From positions 514,662 through 578,661 of the forward strand of contig NZ_SDSD01000002.1 of the NCBI RefSeq assembly GCF_004798965.1: 64,000 nt of DNA. The letters run 5' to 3'. The stretch comes from Onishia niordana. Lineage in GTDB: Bacteria; Pseudomonadota; Gammaproteobacteria; Pseudomonadales; Halomonadaceae. Shown piece by piece: positions 29,291 to 39,696 of this stretch. The notes below the pieces were generated by a model. The model did not search any database. It had not been told where the DNA came from and saw only the letters and a program-made list of their open reading frames with translations. The position numbers were made by a program, and so were the translations under genes. The number at the start of each line of letters is the position of its first letter. The stretch's first letter is position 1.

Positions 29291-29650
29291 ATGAAGGAAA
29301 CGGGGAAGATCAACTATGTCGAAATTCCGTCCAGGGATATTGAGACGACGAAGGCATTCTTTGCTTCGGCTTTTGGATGGTCATTCGTCGATTATGGTCC
29401 CGATTATGTGGCTATTGAGAATGCCGGATTAGATGGCGGCTTTTACAAGTCCGATAAAATAGCCTCAACCGAGAGCGGTAGCGTACTGGTCGTTCTTTAT
29501 AGCTCAGGGCTTGAGACAACGGTCAATAACGTCATATCGTCAGGCGGCAGGGTGGTTCAGGATATTTTCGATTTCCCCGGCGGCCGAAGATTTCACTTCA
29601 CTGATCCCAATGGAAATGAGTTTGCTGTCTGGTCTGAGCCCAATCCATAA
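29291..29650 (+). CDS. VOC-family (glyoxalase/bleomycin-resistance-like) protein
   Basis: 119 residues, one vicinal-oxygen-chelate module pair: INYVEIPSRDIETTKAFFASAFGW at the start and FHFTDPNGNEFAVWSEP at the end, both standard VOC motifs. The start has AGGAG 6 nt upstream. Members dimerise and bind a metal for isomerase, dioxygenase or resistance roles; the substrate is unknown. Base composition is noticeably more AT-rich than its neighbours, suggesting fairly recent acquisition. Confidence 0.85.
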   Translation: MKETGKINYVEIPSRDIETTKAFFASAFGWSFVDYGPDYVAIENAGLDGGFYKSDKIASTESGSVLVVLYSSGLETTVNNVISSGGRVVQDIFDFPGGRRFHFTDPNGNEFAVWSEPNP

Positions 29651-29877
29651 CCCAATCATTACTTATGTCCCATACGGTCGCCGGGCCTCGGTGCACTCGA
29701 CCGTTTATGGCGGGCACCCTATATCAGGAAAGTATCAACACCTGCTCTTGGCCCAAAGCCACTACCCAGCCAGTAGGCACCAAACGGCTATGCTTCAGGT
29801 CCAGACTATGAGCACGCCGCGAAAACACTCCAATGCTGGCGTATGATGCTGGCATATCCCTCTAACCACGGATTTCC

Positions 29878-30171
29878 ATGACGCCCATCGAAGCCAAGAA
29901 CCTGCCGGTATCCGAGGTCGCCTGCTCGAACTGTCAGGCCTGCTGCTGTCGCCTGGAGGTGGTCATCTTGACCGACACCGGGGTGCCGGAACGCCACATC
30001 GAGGTAGACGAGTGGGGCGCAGAGACCATGCGCCGCCTGGACGATGGCTGGTGCTCAGCACTCGATCGCGACACCTTGATGTGCTCGATCTATGAAAACC
30101 GGCCGCTGATTTGCCGGGAATTCGAAGTGGCCTCGGATGAATGCCTCGCCGAACGCGCCGCCAGCATGTAG
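29878..30171 (+). CDS. YkgJ-family cysteine-cluster protein
   Basis: 97 residues. Cysteines at about 16, 19, 22, 23 and 24 (ACSNCQACCCR) and the later WCSALDRDTLMCSIYENRPLICREF are the YkgJ-family signature, thought to bind zinc or an iron-sulfur centre. The ribosome-binding site is weak. Stands alone between the VOC gene and convergent polA. The biochemical role of the family is not settled. Confidence 0.85.
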   Translation: MTPIEAKNLPVSEVACSNCQACCCRLEVVILTDTGVPERHIEVDEWGAETMRRLDDGWCSALDRDTLMCSIYENRPLICREFEVASDECLAERAASM

Positions 30172-30257
30172 CCGCGTGCTTGGCGCTCACTTTCCGGCGA
30201 GCTTAGCCTCAGCGGGCATGGGCCCGATCGGTCTCGGGCCACGCCCTGCCCCCTGCC

Positions 30258-33089
30258 TTAGTGCGCTTCGTCCCAGTTGATGCCGCTTTCGGCTTCGACG
30301 ATCAGTGGCACCTTCAGGTCGGCGGCGTCACGCATGCGGGCCTTCACGGCGTCGATGAAGTCGTCGACCTGCTCGTCCTTGACCTCGAAGACCAGCTCAT
30401 CGTGCACCTGCATGACCATCCAGGCATCCATCTCGCCTTCCATCAGCCAATGATGCACGTCGATCATGGCACGCTTGATGATATCGGCGGCGGTGCCCTG
30501 CATGGGGGCATTGATGGCGGTGCGTTCGGCAGCCTGGCGGCGACCCTGGTTCTGAGCCTTGATCTCGGGCAGATAGAGCCGGCGGCCGGCAACGGTCTCG
30601 ACGAAGCCGTCTTCGGCGGCCTGGGCGCGAATGCCCTCCATATAGCGGGCCACTCCGGGGTAGCGGTCGAAGTAGCGATCGATATAAGTCTGGGCCTGAT
30701 TGCGCTCGATGTTGAGCTGCTTGCCGAGGCCCCAGGCGCTCATGCCATAGATCAACCCGAAGTTGATGGCCTTGGCGCTGCGGCGCTGCTCGCTTGAGAC
30801 CTTATCGAGCTCGACACCGAACACCTCGGCGGCGGTGGCGGCATGGATATCGCGGTTCTCTGCGAAGGCCTCGAGCAGGCCGGCGTCCTCGGAGAGATGC
30901 GCCATGATGCGCAGCTCGATCTGCGAATAGTCGGCGGCGACGATCTTGTAACCGGGGCGTGCGATGAAGGCTTGACGAATCTTGCGGCCTTCCTCGGTGC
31001 GAATCGGGATATTCTGCAGATTGGGATCAGAAGACGACAGCCGCCCGGTGGCGGTCACCGCCTGGTGATAGCTGGTGTGCACCCGGCCGGTGGCCTTATT
31101 GACCAGCAGCGGCAGCTTGTCGGTGTAGGTCGACTTGAGCTTGGAGAGCCCGCGATGCTCGATGATCACCTTGGGCAGCGGGAAGTCCAGCGCCAGCTCC
31201 TCAAGCACAGCCTCGGCGGTGGAAGGCGCACCTTTAGGCGTCTTCTTCTTGACCGGCAGCTTCTGCTCCTCGAAGAGGATCTCGGCGAGCTGCTTGGGCG
31301 AGCCCAGGTTGAACTCGCGGCCGGCAAGCTCGTGGGCGCGGGCCTCGAGCTCGCGGATACGCGTCGCAAGCTCCTGGCTCTGGGCGTGCAGGCGCTCGGC
31401 ATCCAGCGCCACGCCGGTACGCTCGATATGCGACAGCACCGGAATCAGCGGCCGCTCGAGGGCATCCAGCACCGCGCTGACACGGCCCTCCTGTTCGAGA
31501 CGCGGGCGCAGCTCCTGGTGCAGGCGCAGCGTAATGTCGACGTCCTCGCAGGCGTAGGGTGCGGCCTGCTCGAGGGCGATCTGGTTGAAGGTCAGCTGCT
31601 TGGCACCCTTGCCGGCGATCTCCTCGAAGCCCACCGTCTTCTCGCCCAGGTACTTGAGCGCCAGTGAGTCCATGTCATGACGGGTAGCGGTGGAGTTGAG
31701 CACGTAGGACTCGAGCATGGTGTCGTGCAGCGGCCCGACGACCCGGATGTCGTAGCTCGCCAGCACCGAGATGTCGTACTTGAGGTTCTGGCCGATCTTT
31801 GACTTGCCGGCATCCTCAAGAAGCGGCGTCAGCGCCTCGAGTACCGCCCGGCGATCGAGCTGGGCGGGGGCATCGAGATAGTCGTGGGCCAGCGGAATAT
31901 AGGCGGCCTCGCCGGGCGCGAGCGCCAGCCCTATGCCGACGATCTCGGCCTCCATGTAGTTGAGACTCGTCGTCTCGAGATCGAAGCAGAAGGCTTCACA
32001 CGCTTGAAGACGCTCGAGCCAGGCATCGAAATCGGCCTGTTCGAGAATCACCTGGTCAACGCGCTCGATTGAGGGGGTGTCCGAGGGAGAGTCCGAAGAA
32101 GAATCGGCGCCGGCATCGGCTTGCTCTTGGCCTGCTGCCTGATTGGCGCCAGTTTTCCCTGACGCAGCCGACCCGCCATCGCTTGCCGGCTTGCCGTCGA
32201 CGGCCTCGTCCTTGCCCTCGAGCAGGTCGGAGAGCCAGGCTTTGAACTCCAGCTCCCGATACAACTCGGCCAGCGCCTCGCGGTCCGGGTGGGCGATATC
32301 GAGATCATCGAGCCCCGCCGGCAGCTCGCAGTCGGTCTTGATGGTGGCGAGCCTGTAGGAGAGGAAGGCCTCGTCGCGGTGCGCCTCGAGTTTCTTGTGT
32401 AGCGTCTTGGCGCCGCGAAAGCTCAGCGTCTTGATGCGATCCAGATCGCCGTAGATGGTGTCGAGTCCGCCCTGCATGCCCTGCAAGAGGCCCAGCGCGG
32501 TCTTCTCGCCAACGCCCGCCACGCCGGGAATGTTATCGACCTTGTCGCCCATCAGCGCCAGGAAGTCGATGATCAGCTCAGGCGGCAGGCCGAACTTCTC
32601 GTTGACCCCGTCCACGTCGAGGGTCTCGCCCTTCATGGTGTTGACCAGGGTGATGTGGTTATTCACCAGCTGAGCCATGTCCTTGTCGCCGGTCGAGATC
32701 ACCGCATCGCGTCCGGCCTCGGTGGCATGGCGCGCCAGGGTGCCGATCACGTCATCGGCTTCGACGCCCTCGATGCACAACAGCGGCAGGCCAAGCGCCT
32801 TCACGCAGTCGTGCAGCGGCTGTACCTGACTGCGCAGATCATCCGGCATCGGCGGCCGCTGCGCCTTGTACTGCTCGAACATCTCGTCGCGAAAGGTCTT
32901 GCCCTTGGCATCGAATACCACTGCCATCGGGCTGTCCGGGTATTGCTTGATCAGGCTCTTGAGCATGTTCAGTACACCCTTCACGGCCCCGGTCGGCTGG
33001 CCCTTGGACGTGGTCAGCGGCGGTAGGGCATGAAAGGCGCGGTACAGGTACGAGGAGCCGTCGACGAGGACGATAGGCGGGGTGGCCAT
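30258..33089 (-). CDS. polA: DNA polymerase I
   Basis: 943 residues. Domains in order: 5'-3' flap exonuclease ([17 protein letters not shown] at the start, [12 protein letters not shown]), a Ser/Ala/Asp-rich linker (about 300-340), the 3'-5' proofreading domain with [12 protein letters not shown] (DxE motif intact), and the polymerase domain ([40 protein letters not shown]). It fills gaps and removes RNA primers in replication and repair. The start at 33089 has AAGGA about 10 nt upstream and matches the family N-terminus. Divergent from the DUF2782 gene, an arrangement also seen in pseudomonads. Confidence 0.97.
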   Translation of the reverse strand: MATPPIVLVDGSSYLYRAFHALPPLTTSKGQPTGAVKGVLNMLKSLIKQYPDSPMAVVFDAKGKTFRDEMFEQYKAQRPPMPDDLRSQVQPLHDCVKALGLPLLCIEGVEADDVIGTLARHATEAGRDAVISTGDKDMAQLVNNHITLVNTMKGETLDVDGVNEKFGLPPELIIDFLALMGDKVDNIPGVAGVGEKTALGLLQGMQGGLDTIYGDLDRIKTLSFRGAKTLHKKLEAHRDEAFLSYRLATIKTDCELPAGLDDLDIAHPDREALAELYRELEFKAWLSDLLEGKDEAVDGKPASDGGSAASGKTGANQAAGQEQADAGADSSSDSPSDTPSIERVDQVILEQADFDAWLERLQACEAFCFDLETTSLNYMEAEIVGIGLALAPGEAAYIPLAHDYLDAPAQLDRRAVLEALTPLLEDAGKSKIGQNLKYDISVLASYDIRVVGPLHDTMLESYVLNSTATRHDMDSLALKYLGEKTVGFEEIAGKGAKQLTFNQIALEQAAPYACEDVDITLRLHQELRPRLEQEGRVSAVLDALERPLIPVLSHIERTGVALDAERLHAQSQELATRIRELEARAHELAGREFNLGSPKQLAEILFEEQKLPVKKKTPKGAPSTAEAVLEELALDFPLPKVIIEHRGLSKLKSTYTDKLPLLVNKATGRVHTSYHQAVTATGRLSSSDPNLQNIPIRTEEGRKIRQAFIARPGYKIVAADYSQIELRIMAHLSEDAGLLEAFAENRDIHAATAAEVFGVELDKVSSEQRRSAKAINFGLIYGMSAWGLGKQLNIERNQAQTYIDRYFDRYPGVARYMEGIRAQAAEDGFVETVAGRRLYLPEIKAQNQGRRQAAERTAINAPMQGTAADIIKRAMIDVHHWLMEGEMDAWMVMQVHDELVFEVKDEQVDDFIDAVKARMRDAADLKVPLIVEAESGINWDEAH

Positions 33090-33233
33090 AAAAACCGATT
33101 CCTTGAGCAAGATCACTGTCCCCCATGATACGCAGCTACCCGCATCACGTCAGGCTCGCTTGGCACGGGCGAGCTGACCTACACTGGCCACATCAAGCAT
33201 GAACACTATGTTGCTGATTTTCAGGAGCCCGCC

Positions 33234-33542
33234 ATGTTCGCCATTCCGCGTCGCCTTTCGTTCAAGACAGGCCTTGGCCTTTTCGTCATCGTGAGCCTTT
33301 GCCTGATCGCCGTCGCCCCTTCCTGGGCACAATCCACCGATGTCGAGCCCGATGTCACCATCCGTCAGCAGGAAGAACGCACCATCGAGGAGTATCGCGT
33401 CAACGGCCAGCTCTATGCCATCAAGATCAATCCCGATGCGGGGCCGTCCTACTACCTGGTCGATGAAGATGGTGATGGCAACTTCGCCCGCCAGTCAGGT
33501 GATGAGATCGCGATTCCCAGCTGGGTGCTGGTCGAATGGTAA
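33234..33542 (+). CDS. DUF2782-family small periplasmic protein
   Basis: 102 residues with a signal peptide ending in APSWAQ. The mature part (PDVTIRQQEERTIEEYRVNGQLYAIKINPDAG, then YYLVDEDGDGNF) is the DUF2782 pattern; such genes recur beside polA and thrB in gammaproteobacteria. Function unknown. GGAG lies about 10 nt upstream of the start. Confidence 0.85.
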   Translation: MFAIPRRLSFKTGLGLFVIVSLCLIAVAPSWAQSTDVEPDVTIRQQEERTIEEYRVNGQLYAIKINPDAGPSYYLVDEDGDGNFARQSGDEIAIPSWVLVEW

Positions 33543-33651
33543 CCCTTGCCGTGCAAAGAACATGACACAGCTTAAGGCGTGATGACATCGGCCGTGCATC
33601 GTGCCGGCAAGCCGGTACAATGTGCAGCTTGGCATTCCGGGCGAGAGAGAC

Positions 33652-34599
33652 ATGGCCGTATTCACCCCGCTTGACGACGCGCAGGTCGCGGACTTCCTGA
33701 CACGCTTCGAAGCAGGCTCCCTGACGGGACTGAAAGGCGTGGCCAGCGGTACAGAGAACACCACCTATTTTGTGTCCACCGACTCCCGCGAGCTGGTGTT
33801 GACGCTATTCGAGCAGGGCGAGCACGATGAACTGCCGTTCTTCGTCGACCTGCTCGATTACCTGGATGAACACCGGCTGCCCGTACCGGGCCCATTGCAC
33901 GACCGCGATGGTATCGCCCTGCAGAGCCTGGTCGACAAGCCCGCGCTGCTGTTCCCGCGCCTGCCCGGCAAACACCCCAGCGACCCCAGCATCGAGCAGT
34001 GCCGCGCTCTCGGCGATACACTGGGCCGCATGCATGCCGTGTCGCGCCACTTCGAGGGCCATCGGCCCAATCCCCGCGACCTGCACTGGCTTGCGCCCAT
34101 GCATCACCGGGTGCTGGCCTATATTTCCCCCGAGGACCAGGCACTGATGAGCGACGAGATCGACGCCTATCAGGCCTTCTTCGGCGCTGCGCCCGACCTG
34201 CCCCAGGGGGCCATCCACGGTGATCTGTTCCGCGACAACACCCTGTTCGACGGCGAGCGGCTGGGTGGCATCATCGACTTCTACAACGGCTGCACCGGCG
34301 ACCTGCTCTTCGATCTAGCGATCGTCATCAACGACTGGGCCTCCGAGGATGATGGCCGCCTGAACAAGGAACGCCATGACGCCATCCTGTCGGCCTATCA
34401 GGCTCGCCGCGCGCTGACCAGCAACGAGCGCGACGCCTGGCCGGTGATGCTGCGCATGACCGCGCTGCGCTACTGGCTCTCGCGGCTGCTGGTAGTCTAC
34501 GTGGACCCACCGGCTCATGATCTGACGCCCCACGATCCGGAACGCTTCCGCACCATCCTCGGCCAGCGCCTCGAAGGTGCCCTGCCACTGCCGGCCTGA
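33652..34599 (+). CDS. thrB: Homoserine kinase (choline-kinase-like type)
   Basis: 315 residues, the aminoglycoside/choline-kinase fold form of ThrB used by pseudomonads and relatives instead of the GHMP enzyme. It phosphorylates homoserine for threonine synthesis. Seen: MAVFTPLDDAQVADFL at the N-terminus, GVASGTENTTYFV (nucleotide loop), and the catalytic pair in AIHGDLFRDNTLFDG and GGIIDFYNGC. The start was chosen for GAGAGAG just upstream and the conserved family N-terminus. Follows DUF2782 on the same strand. Confidence 0.93.
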   Translation: MAVFTPLDDAQVADFLTRFEAGSLTGLKGVASGTENTTYFVSTDSRELVLTLFEQGEHDELPFFVDLLDYLDEHRLPVPGPLHDRDGIALQSLVDKPALLFPRLPGKHPSDPSIEQCRALGDTLGRMHAVSRHFEGHRPNPRDLHWLAPMHHRVLAYISPEDQALMSDEIDAYQAFFGAAPDLPQGAIHGDLFRDNTLFDGERLGGIIDFYNGCTGDLLFDLAIVINDWASEDDGRLNKERHDAILSAYQARRALTSNERDAWPVMLRMTALRYWLSRLLVVYVDPPAHDLTPHDPERFRTILGQRLEGALPLPA

Positions 34600-34790
34600 T
34601 CGCTCCACGAGGGCATAATCAGCGTTTGGCCCATGCGCCCGCCACCTCGGCGGGCGTTATTATGAGGGCTTACCTCCTGCCGGCCCGTTGCTCACAGATA
34701 CCGCAGGCCACTGACAGTCGCGCTGCCCCGCGGCATAATGCGGCTCCGTTTCCGTCATCGCGCCGGCTCAGGCCAGCTCAGGAGAGCGAC

Positions 34791-36692
34791 ATGACCTCAC
34801 CCGCCGCCAAGGCACGCCGCACCTACAACATTGATCAGTGGGGCAGCGGCTACTTCGACGTCGATGATCAGGGCCACGCCCTGGTGCGCCCGCTGGGCAG
34901 CGAAGTGGATGGCCCCAGCCTGCCGCTGGACGGCCTGACCGACGAACTGCGCAAGGCGGGCCTACGCCTGCCGGTGCTGGTGCGCTTCACCGACATTCTC
35001 CATGACCGGGTCGAGCAGCTGTGCGCAGCCTTCGATCACGTGATGCAGGATGAGGATTTCAGCGGCGGCTACACCGCGGTCTACCCGATCAAGGTCAACC
35101 AGCAGCGCCGCGTGGTCGAGGAGATCCTCGCCACCCAGGAGCGCGGTCGTGGCCGGGTCGGGCTTGAGGCCGGCAGCAAGCCGGAACTGCTGGCGGTGCT
35201 GGCCCTTTCCGGCGACGGCCCCTCACTGATCGTCTGCAACGGCTACAAGGATCGCGAGTACGTGCGCCTGGCGCTGATGGGCGAAAAGCTCGGCCACAAG
35301 GTCTATCTGGTGGTCGAGAAGTTCTCCGAATTGGAGATGATCCTCGAGGAGGCCAGGCGACTCGAGGTGACGCCGCGCATCGGCCTGCGCGCCCGCCTCG
35401 CCTCGGTGGGCAAGGGCAAGTGGCAGAACACCGGCGGCGAGAAATCCAAGTTCGGTCTCACCGCCAGCCAGATCCTCGGCGTGGTCGAGCGGCTGCGCGA
35501 GGCCGACTTCCTGGAAAGCCTGCAACTGGTGCACTTCCACCTAGGCTCGCAGATCGCCAACATCCGCGACATCCAGCGCGGCCTACGCGAATGCGCCCGC
35601 TTCTACCAGAGCCTGCGCGAGCTCGGCGCGCCGGTCGATACTGTCGATGTCGGCGGCGGTCTCGGCATCGACTACGAAGGCACTCGCTCCAGAAGCGAGT
35701 GCTCGATCAACTACTCGATGCGCGAATACGCCGGCAACGTGGTGGCCGCCTTTCGCCAGGCCTGCGACGCCGAGGACCTGCCCCACCCGCACCTGATCTC
35801 CGAGTCCGGCCGCGCCCTGACCGCCCATCACGCGATACTGATCACCAACGTGATCGGCGAAGAGCGCATCGGTGAAGCGCCGCCGGCAGCCCGCGCCTCG
35901 CAGGACGGCGAAGTCAAAGAACTATGGCGAGTGCATGACCAGCTATCAGCGAGCCAGGAGCCCCGCGGACTGGTCGAGGCCTACCATGACCTGGCCCAGG
36001 CGATGGCCGAGCTGCAGGACCGCTTCGTACTCGGCCTTGCCGACATCTCCGCGCGCGCCGAGGGCGAAGCGGTCTACTTCGCCGCCTGTGGCCGGCTGCG
36101 CGGCCAGCTCGATGCCCGCAACCGCGCCCACCGGGAGATCCTCGATGAGCTGGCCGAGAAGCTCGCCGACAAGTTGTTCGTCAACTTCTCCTTGTTCCAG
36201 TCGGTGCCCGATGTGTGGGGCATTCAGCAGATTTTCCCGGTCCTGCCGCTTTCTGGGCTCGACCGGCAGCCGACCCGCCGCGCCGTGGTGCAGGACATCA
36301 CCTGCGACAGCGACGGGCGCATCGACAGCTACGTCGACGGTCAGGGCGTCGAGGCCACCCTGCCACTACCCGACTGGGAGCACGACGAAGAAAAGCTCCT
36401 GGGCTTCTTCCTGGTCGGCGCCTATCAGGAGATCCTCGGCGACCTGCACAACCTGTTCGGCGATACCGACTCAGTGGACGCGGCATTGGACGAAAACGGC
36501 AACTGGATACTCTCCGAGCCGATCCTGGGTGATGACGTGGCCAAGGTGCTTGGCTACGTCAACTTCGATGCCCAAGTGCTGCGCCGCAAGCTGAGCCGCC
36601 AGCTCGAGGCCAGTGGCCTGCCGGAATCTCAGCGCAGAGCCTTCCTCGATGACCTGCACGCAGGGCTCGAGAGCTATACCTACCTGGGGTGA
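34791..36692 (+). CDS. speA: Biosynthetic arginine decarboxylase
   Basis: 633 residues. Converts arginine to agmatine, the first step of the agmatine route to putrescine. The PLP lysine is in YPIKVNQQRRVVEE; the substrate/PLP region continues with LEAGSKPELLAVLAL, the DVGGGLGIDYEG glycine loop and the LISESGRALTAHHA segment. The start ATG follows GGAGAG; a longer upstream frame lacks family similarity. Ends at a strong convergent hairpin. Confidence 0.96.
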   Translation: MTSPAAKARRTYNIDQWGSGYFDVDDQGHALVRPLGSEVDGPSLPLDGLTDELRKAGLRLPVLVRFTDILHDRVEQLCAAFDHVMQDEDFSGGYTAVYPIKVNQQRRVVEEILATQERGRGRVGLEAGSKPELLAVLALSGDGPSLIVCNGYKDREYVRLALMGEKLGHKVYLVVEKFSELEMILEEARRLEVTPRIGLRARLASVGKGKWQNTGGEKSKFGLTASQILGVVERLREADFLESLQLVHFHLGSQIANIRDIQRGLRECARFYQSLRELGAPVDTVDVGGGLGIDYEGTRSRSECSINYSMREYAGNVVAAFRQACDAEDLPHPHLISESGRALTAHHAILITNVIGEERIGEAPPAARASQDGEVKELWRVHDQLSASQEPRGLVEAYHDLAQAMAELQDRFVLGLADISARAEGEAVYFAACGRLRGQLDARNRAHREILDELAEKLADKLFVNFSLFQSVPDVWGIQQIFPVLPLSGLDRQPTRRAVVQDITCDSDGRIDSYVDGQGVEATLPLPDWEHDEEKLLGFFLVGAYQEILGDLHNLFGDTDSVDAALDENGNWILSEPILGDDVAKVLGYVNFDAQVLRRKLSRQLEASGLPESQRRAFLDDLHAGLESYTYLG

Positions 36693-36740
36693 TCACGTCG
36701 GCGCACTTTGGGGTCACACCGACACACAGCGCTACAAACC

Positions 36741-36774
36741 ACACCGCCCCGCCAGCTACCTGGCGGGGCGGTGT
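36741..36774. terminator. Convergent bidirectional terminator of speA and the FAH-family gene
   Basis: A perfect 14-bp GC-rich stem (36741-36754 with 36761-36774) with a 6-nt loop lies between the stop codons of the two converging genes. T-tracts are short on both sides. Confidence 0.75.
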
Positions 36775-36821
36775 CGTATTCTGAAGAGGGTCGCCTTCAA
36801 CCCAGGATCAGTGCCACGGAC

Positions 36822-37487
36822 TCAGGGCGCGACATGGGTATCGAGCTCGAGCCAGTCGTTGAGCTCGAAATGCAGGCTGGCATCTCGTGGCAGTTCTCCT
36901 ACCCCGGCAGGCGTGCCGGTGAGGACCACATCGCCAGGCGATAGCGTGAAGTGTCGGCTCATCTCGGCCAGCAGTTGGGGAACCGGGAACAACATATCCT
37001 TGGCGTGGCCAGTCTGTCGGCGCTCCTCGTCGATATCCAGCGAGAAGGTCAGGTTCGACCAGTCCAGCGGGCCGCTCAGGCGCAGAAACTGCGACAGTGG
37101 GCAGGCGCCATCGAAGGCCTTGGCGACTTCCCAGGGATGGCCCTTGTCCTTGAGTTCGGCCTGCACCTTGCGCAGCGTCAAGTCCAGCGCCAGCCCTATG
37201 CCGGCAACGGCCTGCTCGGCTTCTTCCGGGCTTGCATCGGTCAGTGTCTGGCTGATCAGCAATGCAAGCTCGGTCTCGAAGTGGACCTCGCCGCGCGAGG
37301 GCTCGACCGCAATCGGATTCTTCAGCGGCACCGCTGCCGTAGCGGGCTTGATGAAAAATAGCGGCGAACTGGGTACCGGGCTGTCCATCTCCTTGGCATG
37401 CTCGGCGTAGTTGCGACCCACGCACACGATCTTTCCGAGTGCATAGGGAAAATCCTGACCGTCGGTGAAACGAGGCACAAAATGCAT
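36822..37487 (-). CDS. Fumarylacetoacetate-hydrolase-family protein (acylpyruvase-like)
   Basis: 221 residues. The family motif KIVCVGRNYAEHAKEM opens the protein, followed by PLFFIKPATA, the metal ligands in GEVHFETELALLI, and LTGTPAGVGEL near the C-terminus. This compact form resembles YcgM/FAHD1-type acylpyruvases or oxaloacetate decarboxylases rather than the tyrosine-pathway FahA, which is encoded separately at 58.4-59.4 kb. The start ATG has AAGGAG 9 nt upstream. No operon partner. Confidence 0.88.
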   Translation of the reverse strand: MHFVPRFTDGQDFPYALGKIVCVGRNYAEHAKEMDSPVPSSPLFFIKPATAAVPLKNPIAVEPSRGEVHFETELALLISQTLTDASPEEAEQAVAGIGLALDLTLRKVQAELKDKGHPWEVAKAFDGACPLSQFLRLSGPLDWSNLTFSLDIDEERRQTGHAKDMLFPVPQLLAEMSRHFTLSPGDVVLTGTPAGVGELPRDASLHFELNDWLELDTHVAP

Positions 37488-37821
37488 GGTGCGGTTCTCC
37501 TTAACGATGACAGTGAGCAGTGCTTGGGGCGCGCATCTCACGGAGAAGGGCCTGATGTCAGTTTACTGCACACCCTCTTCTTTGGTACGCCCCAGCAAAG
37601 AACTATGCACAATAGAGCCATGAGATACGCCCAATGCTCAAGAGCTGACGCTCAACGCTCAAGCCTCGCGGGGCGATACGCAAGGCTTATAGCGGCGCTG
37701 ATTGAAAGAACGGCTGCATGCGTTTTTGAGGCCAGCCACGACGCAAGGCAGGGCAACAACGTTTTCAGCCGTCAGGCCGTTCCTGAGGCCGAATAGGGGC
37801 AATACAGAGGAAACGATATCC
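37488..37821. other. 334-bp non-coding chromosome between FAH gene and the left att repeat
   Basis: Holds the FAH-gene promoter. No convincing coding frame, RNA gene or hairpin is seen. Probably the chromosomal flank that originally lay downstream of tRNA-Thr. Confidence 0.4.
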
Positions 37822-37999
37822 ACAGGGAGAAGGACTCGCCAGATGTGGATAGTGGGTGCTTATGGAGGAAAGTGTGATTGCACGCACACAAAAAAGCCGC
37901 CTCGATGGGCGACCTCTTCATATCTAACATCTTGAGCTTGCTGCAACTTTAATGGTGCCGGCACCAGGAGTCGAACCCGGGACCTACTGATTACAAGTT
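37822..37999. repeat. Left att-like direct repeat with tRNA-Thr 3' fragment
   Basis: Matches 42693-42870 at a constant offset of 4871, with mismatches at 37833, 37944 and 37952. Its last 46 nt are the 3' part of tRNA-Thr (T-arm, variable loop, 3' anticodon arm); the match stops within the anticodon stem. It also carries a copy of the tRNA-operon terminator at 37891-37915. Confidence 0.95.
37891..37915 (-). terminator. Duplicate tRNA-operon terminator in left repeat
   Basis: On the minus strand GTCGCC and GGCGGC pair (one G-T) around a 6-nt loop, followed by six T residues. It is an identical copy of the hairpin at 42762-42786, now without an upstream functional tRNA. Confidence 0.7.
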
Positions 38000-38178
38000 C
38001 TGCCCGGTGCGCATCGCACTGGCTCACTGGCAGTAAAATCAAGCGATTACAGCACTCCACCTGCTCACAAAAGGCCACTCAGGCATAGAGCCGTAGACAA
38101 AATGTAGTCAGAGGCCCAGCGCCAAAAATCATCTGTACTACATTAGCTTACGTCTCTATACAGTCTGGATGATCACGG

Positions 38179-38688
<510 letters not shown>

Positions 38689-38693
38689 AGAAA

Positions 38694-38717
38694 GGCGGCA
38701 GAACCAGGCCGCCAAAA
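38694..38717. terminator. Convergent hairpin between DUF4124 and effector-like gene
   Basis: GGCGGC (38694-38699) pairs with GCCGCC (38708-38713), followed by AAAA; on the minus strand CTTT sits beyond it. Lies between two converging stop codons. Confidence 0.5.
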
Positions 38718-38736
38718 GCAATCACCATCGAAGTTG

Positions 38737-39615
38737 CTATCCATGATTCTCCGTATACTTCTTAACCACACTCATAGCTTTATCCACATCCCATGGCGCA
38801 ACACTAATATCAATACCCCCATTCTTTTCAATCAAATCAGTACTAATTCCTTTACTCACTAGCTCCTGCTCTAAAACAAGCGCTTCACTTAAATCTGTGG
38901 TCGTTAACAACAGATCCCCACCTTTACCCTTCTTAGTCATTACCATATGACTACCAAATCCATGCCCACTTTTTCCATAACCTCTTTCTATATCATTAAC
39001 TCTTGCTCCGAGAGATCTCAAACCTGATGACACCTCTTTCATCGATTCGTATACATCTGCAACTAGAGAAGCACCATCAAGACCAGAAAGATCTATATCT
39101 TTCAACGCGCTTTCAATAATATTCTCTTTTGCCTTAGATATAACAGGATTATAGGCATTTGACTCAATACCATCCTTGCTTTCCAAAAGCCCTTTAAGCT
39201 TTTGGCTTAAGTCAAGTCCGCCTTGCATATCATCAGAATAAAAAATTGTCCTCTGATCGTACATATCAAATGGAAGGTCCGTACCATTCTCACAGATCAG
39301 TATTACAGGCTTACCTGTCGAATGCCGAATGCCCAATTCGTACATAACATTCGAATTAAGACCAGTTAGATTAACAATAACCAAATCATCATCTATCAAG
39401 TGTTCAATAACTCTTTGTGATATTGATCCTTGCTCAGATTCTTGGTGAGAAGCAACACACTTATACCCATACTCTTCAAGCACAGGCTTTACAACGGAAG
39501 AAATCAATCCATCAGTTGCTCTTCTTATTTGTGATCCATGTGGCCCGATTGGAGTAACCACAAATGCATTTTTTAATACACCACCTTCTTTCCCTTTACT
39601 TTCCTTATTTGTCAT
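38737..39615 (-). CDS. AT-rich two-domain protein: nucleoside-deoxyribosyltransferase/TIR-like domain plus C-terminal sensor-like domain
   Basis: 292 residues. Residues 17-125 have a Rossmann-like nucleotide-binding pattern: FVVTPIG (18-24), then DDLVIVNLTGLNSNVMYELG (77-95), a form shared by nucleoside 2-deoxyribosyltransferase-like and TIR-like proteins, where the Glu (here E93) is catalytic. The middle (130-230) is charged and helical. Residues 234-292 (LLLTTTDLSEALVLEQEL, GISTDLIEKNGGIDISVAP) look like a small DUF2007-type ligand-binding fold. The gene is about 40% GC by eye, far below the chromosome. GGGG/AGGG precede the ATG at 39615. Could be a defence effector that consumes nucleotides or NAD; this is inference. 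Confidence 0.7.
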   Translation of the reverse strand: MTNKESKGKEGGVLKNAFVVTPIGPHGSQIRRATDGLISSVVKPVLEEYGYKCVASHQESEQGSISQRVIEHLIDDDLVIVNLTGLNSNVMYELGIRHSTGKPVILICENGTDLPFDMYDQRTIFYSDDMQGGLDLSQKLKGLLESKDGIESNAYNPVISKAKENIIESALKDIDLSGLDGASLVADVYESMKEVSSGLRSLGARVNDIERGYGKSGHGFGSHMVMTKKGKGGDLLLTTTDLSEALVLEQELVSKGISTDLIEKNGGIDISVAPWDVDKAMSVVKKYTENHG

Positions 39616-39696
39616 CCCTGCCCCCAATTATAAACACATAATAAACTTATATATTGCCCATCCCACCTTAACCCCACCTATCCACAACCCTTTTGG

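Noticed and set aside
37954..37999. Second tRNA-Thr at the left island edge
   Set aside because: Only the 3' half is present; the sequence diverges inside the anticodon stem and cannot fold as a tRNA. It is the displaced att fragment.
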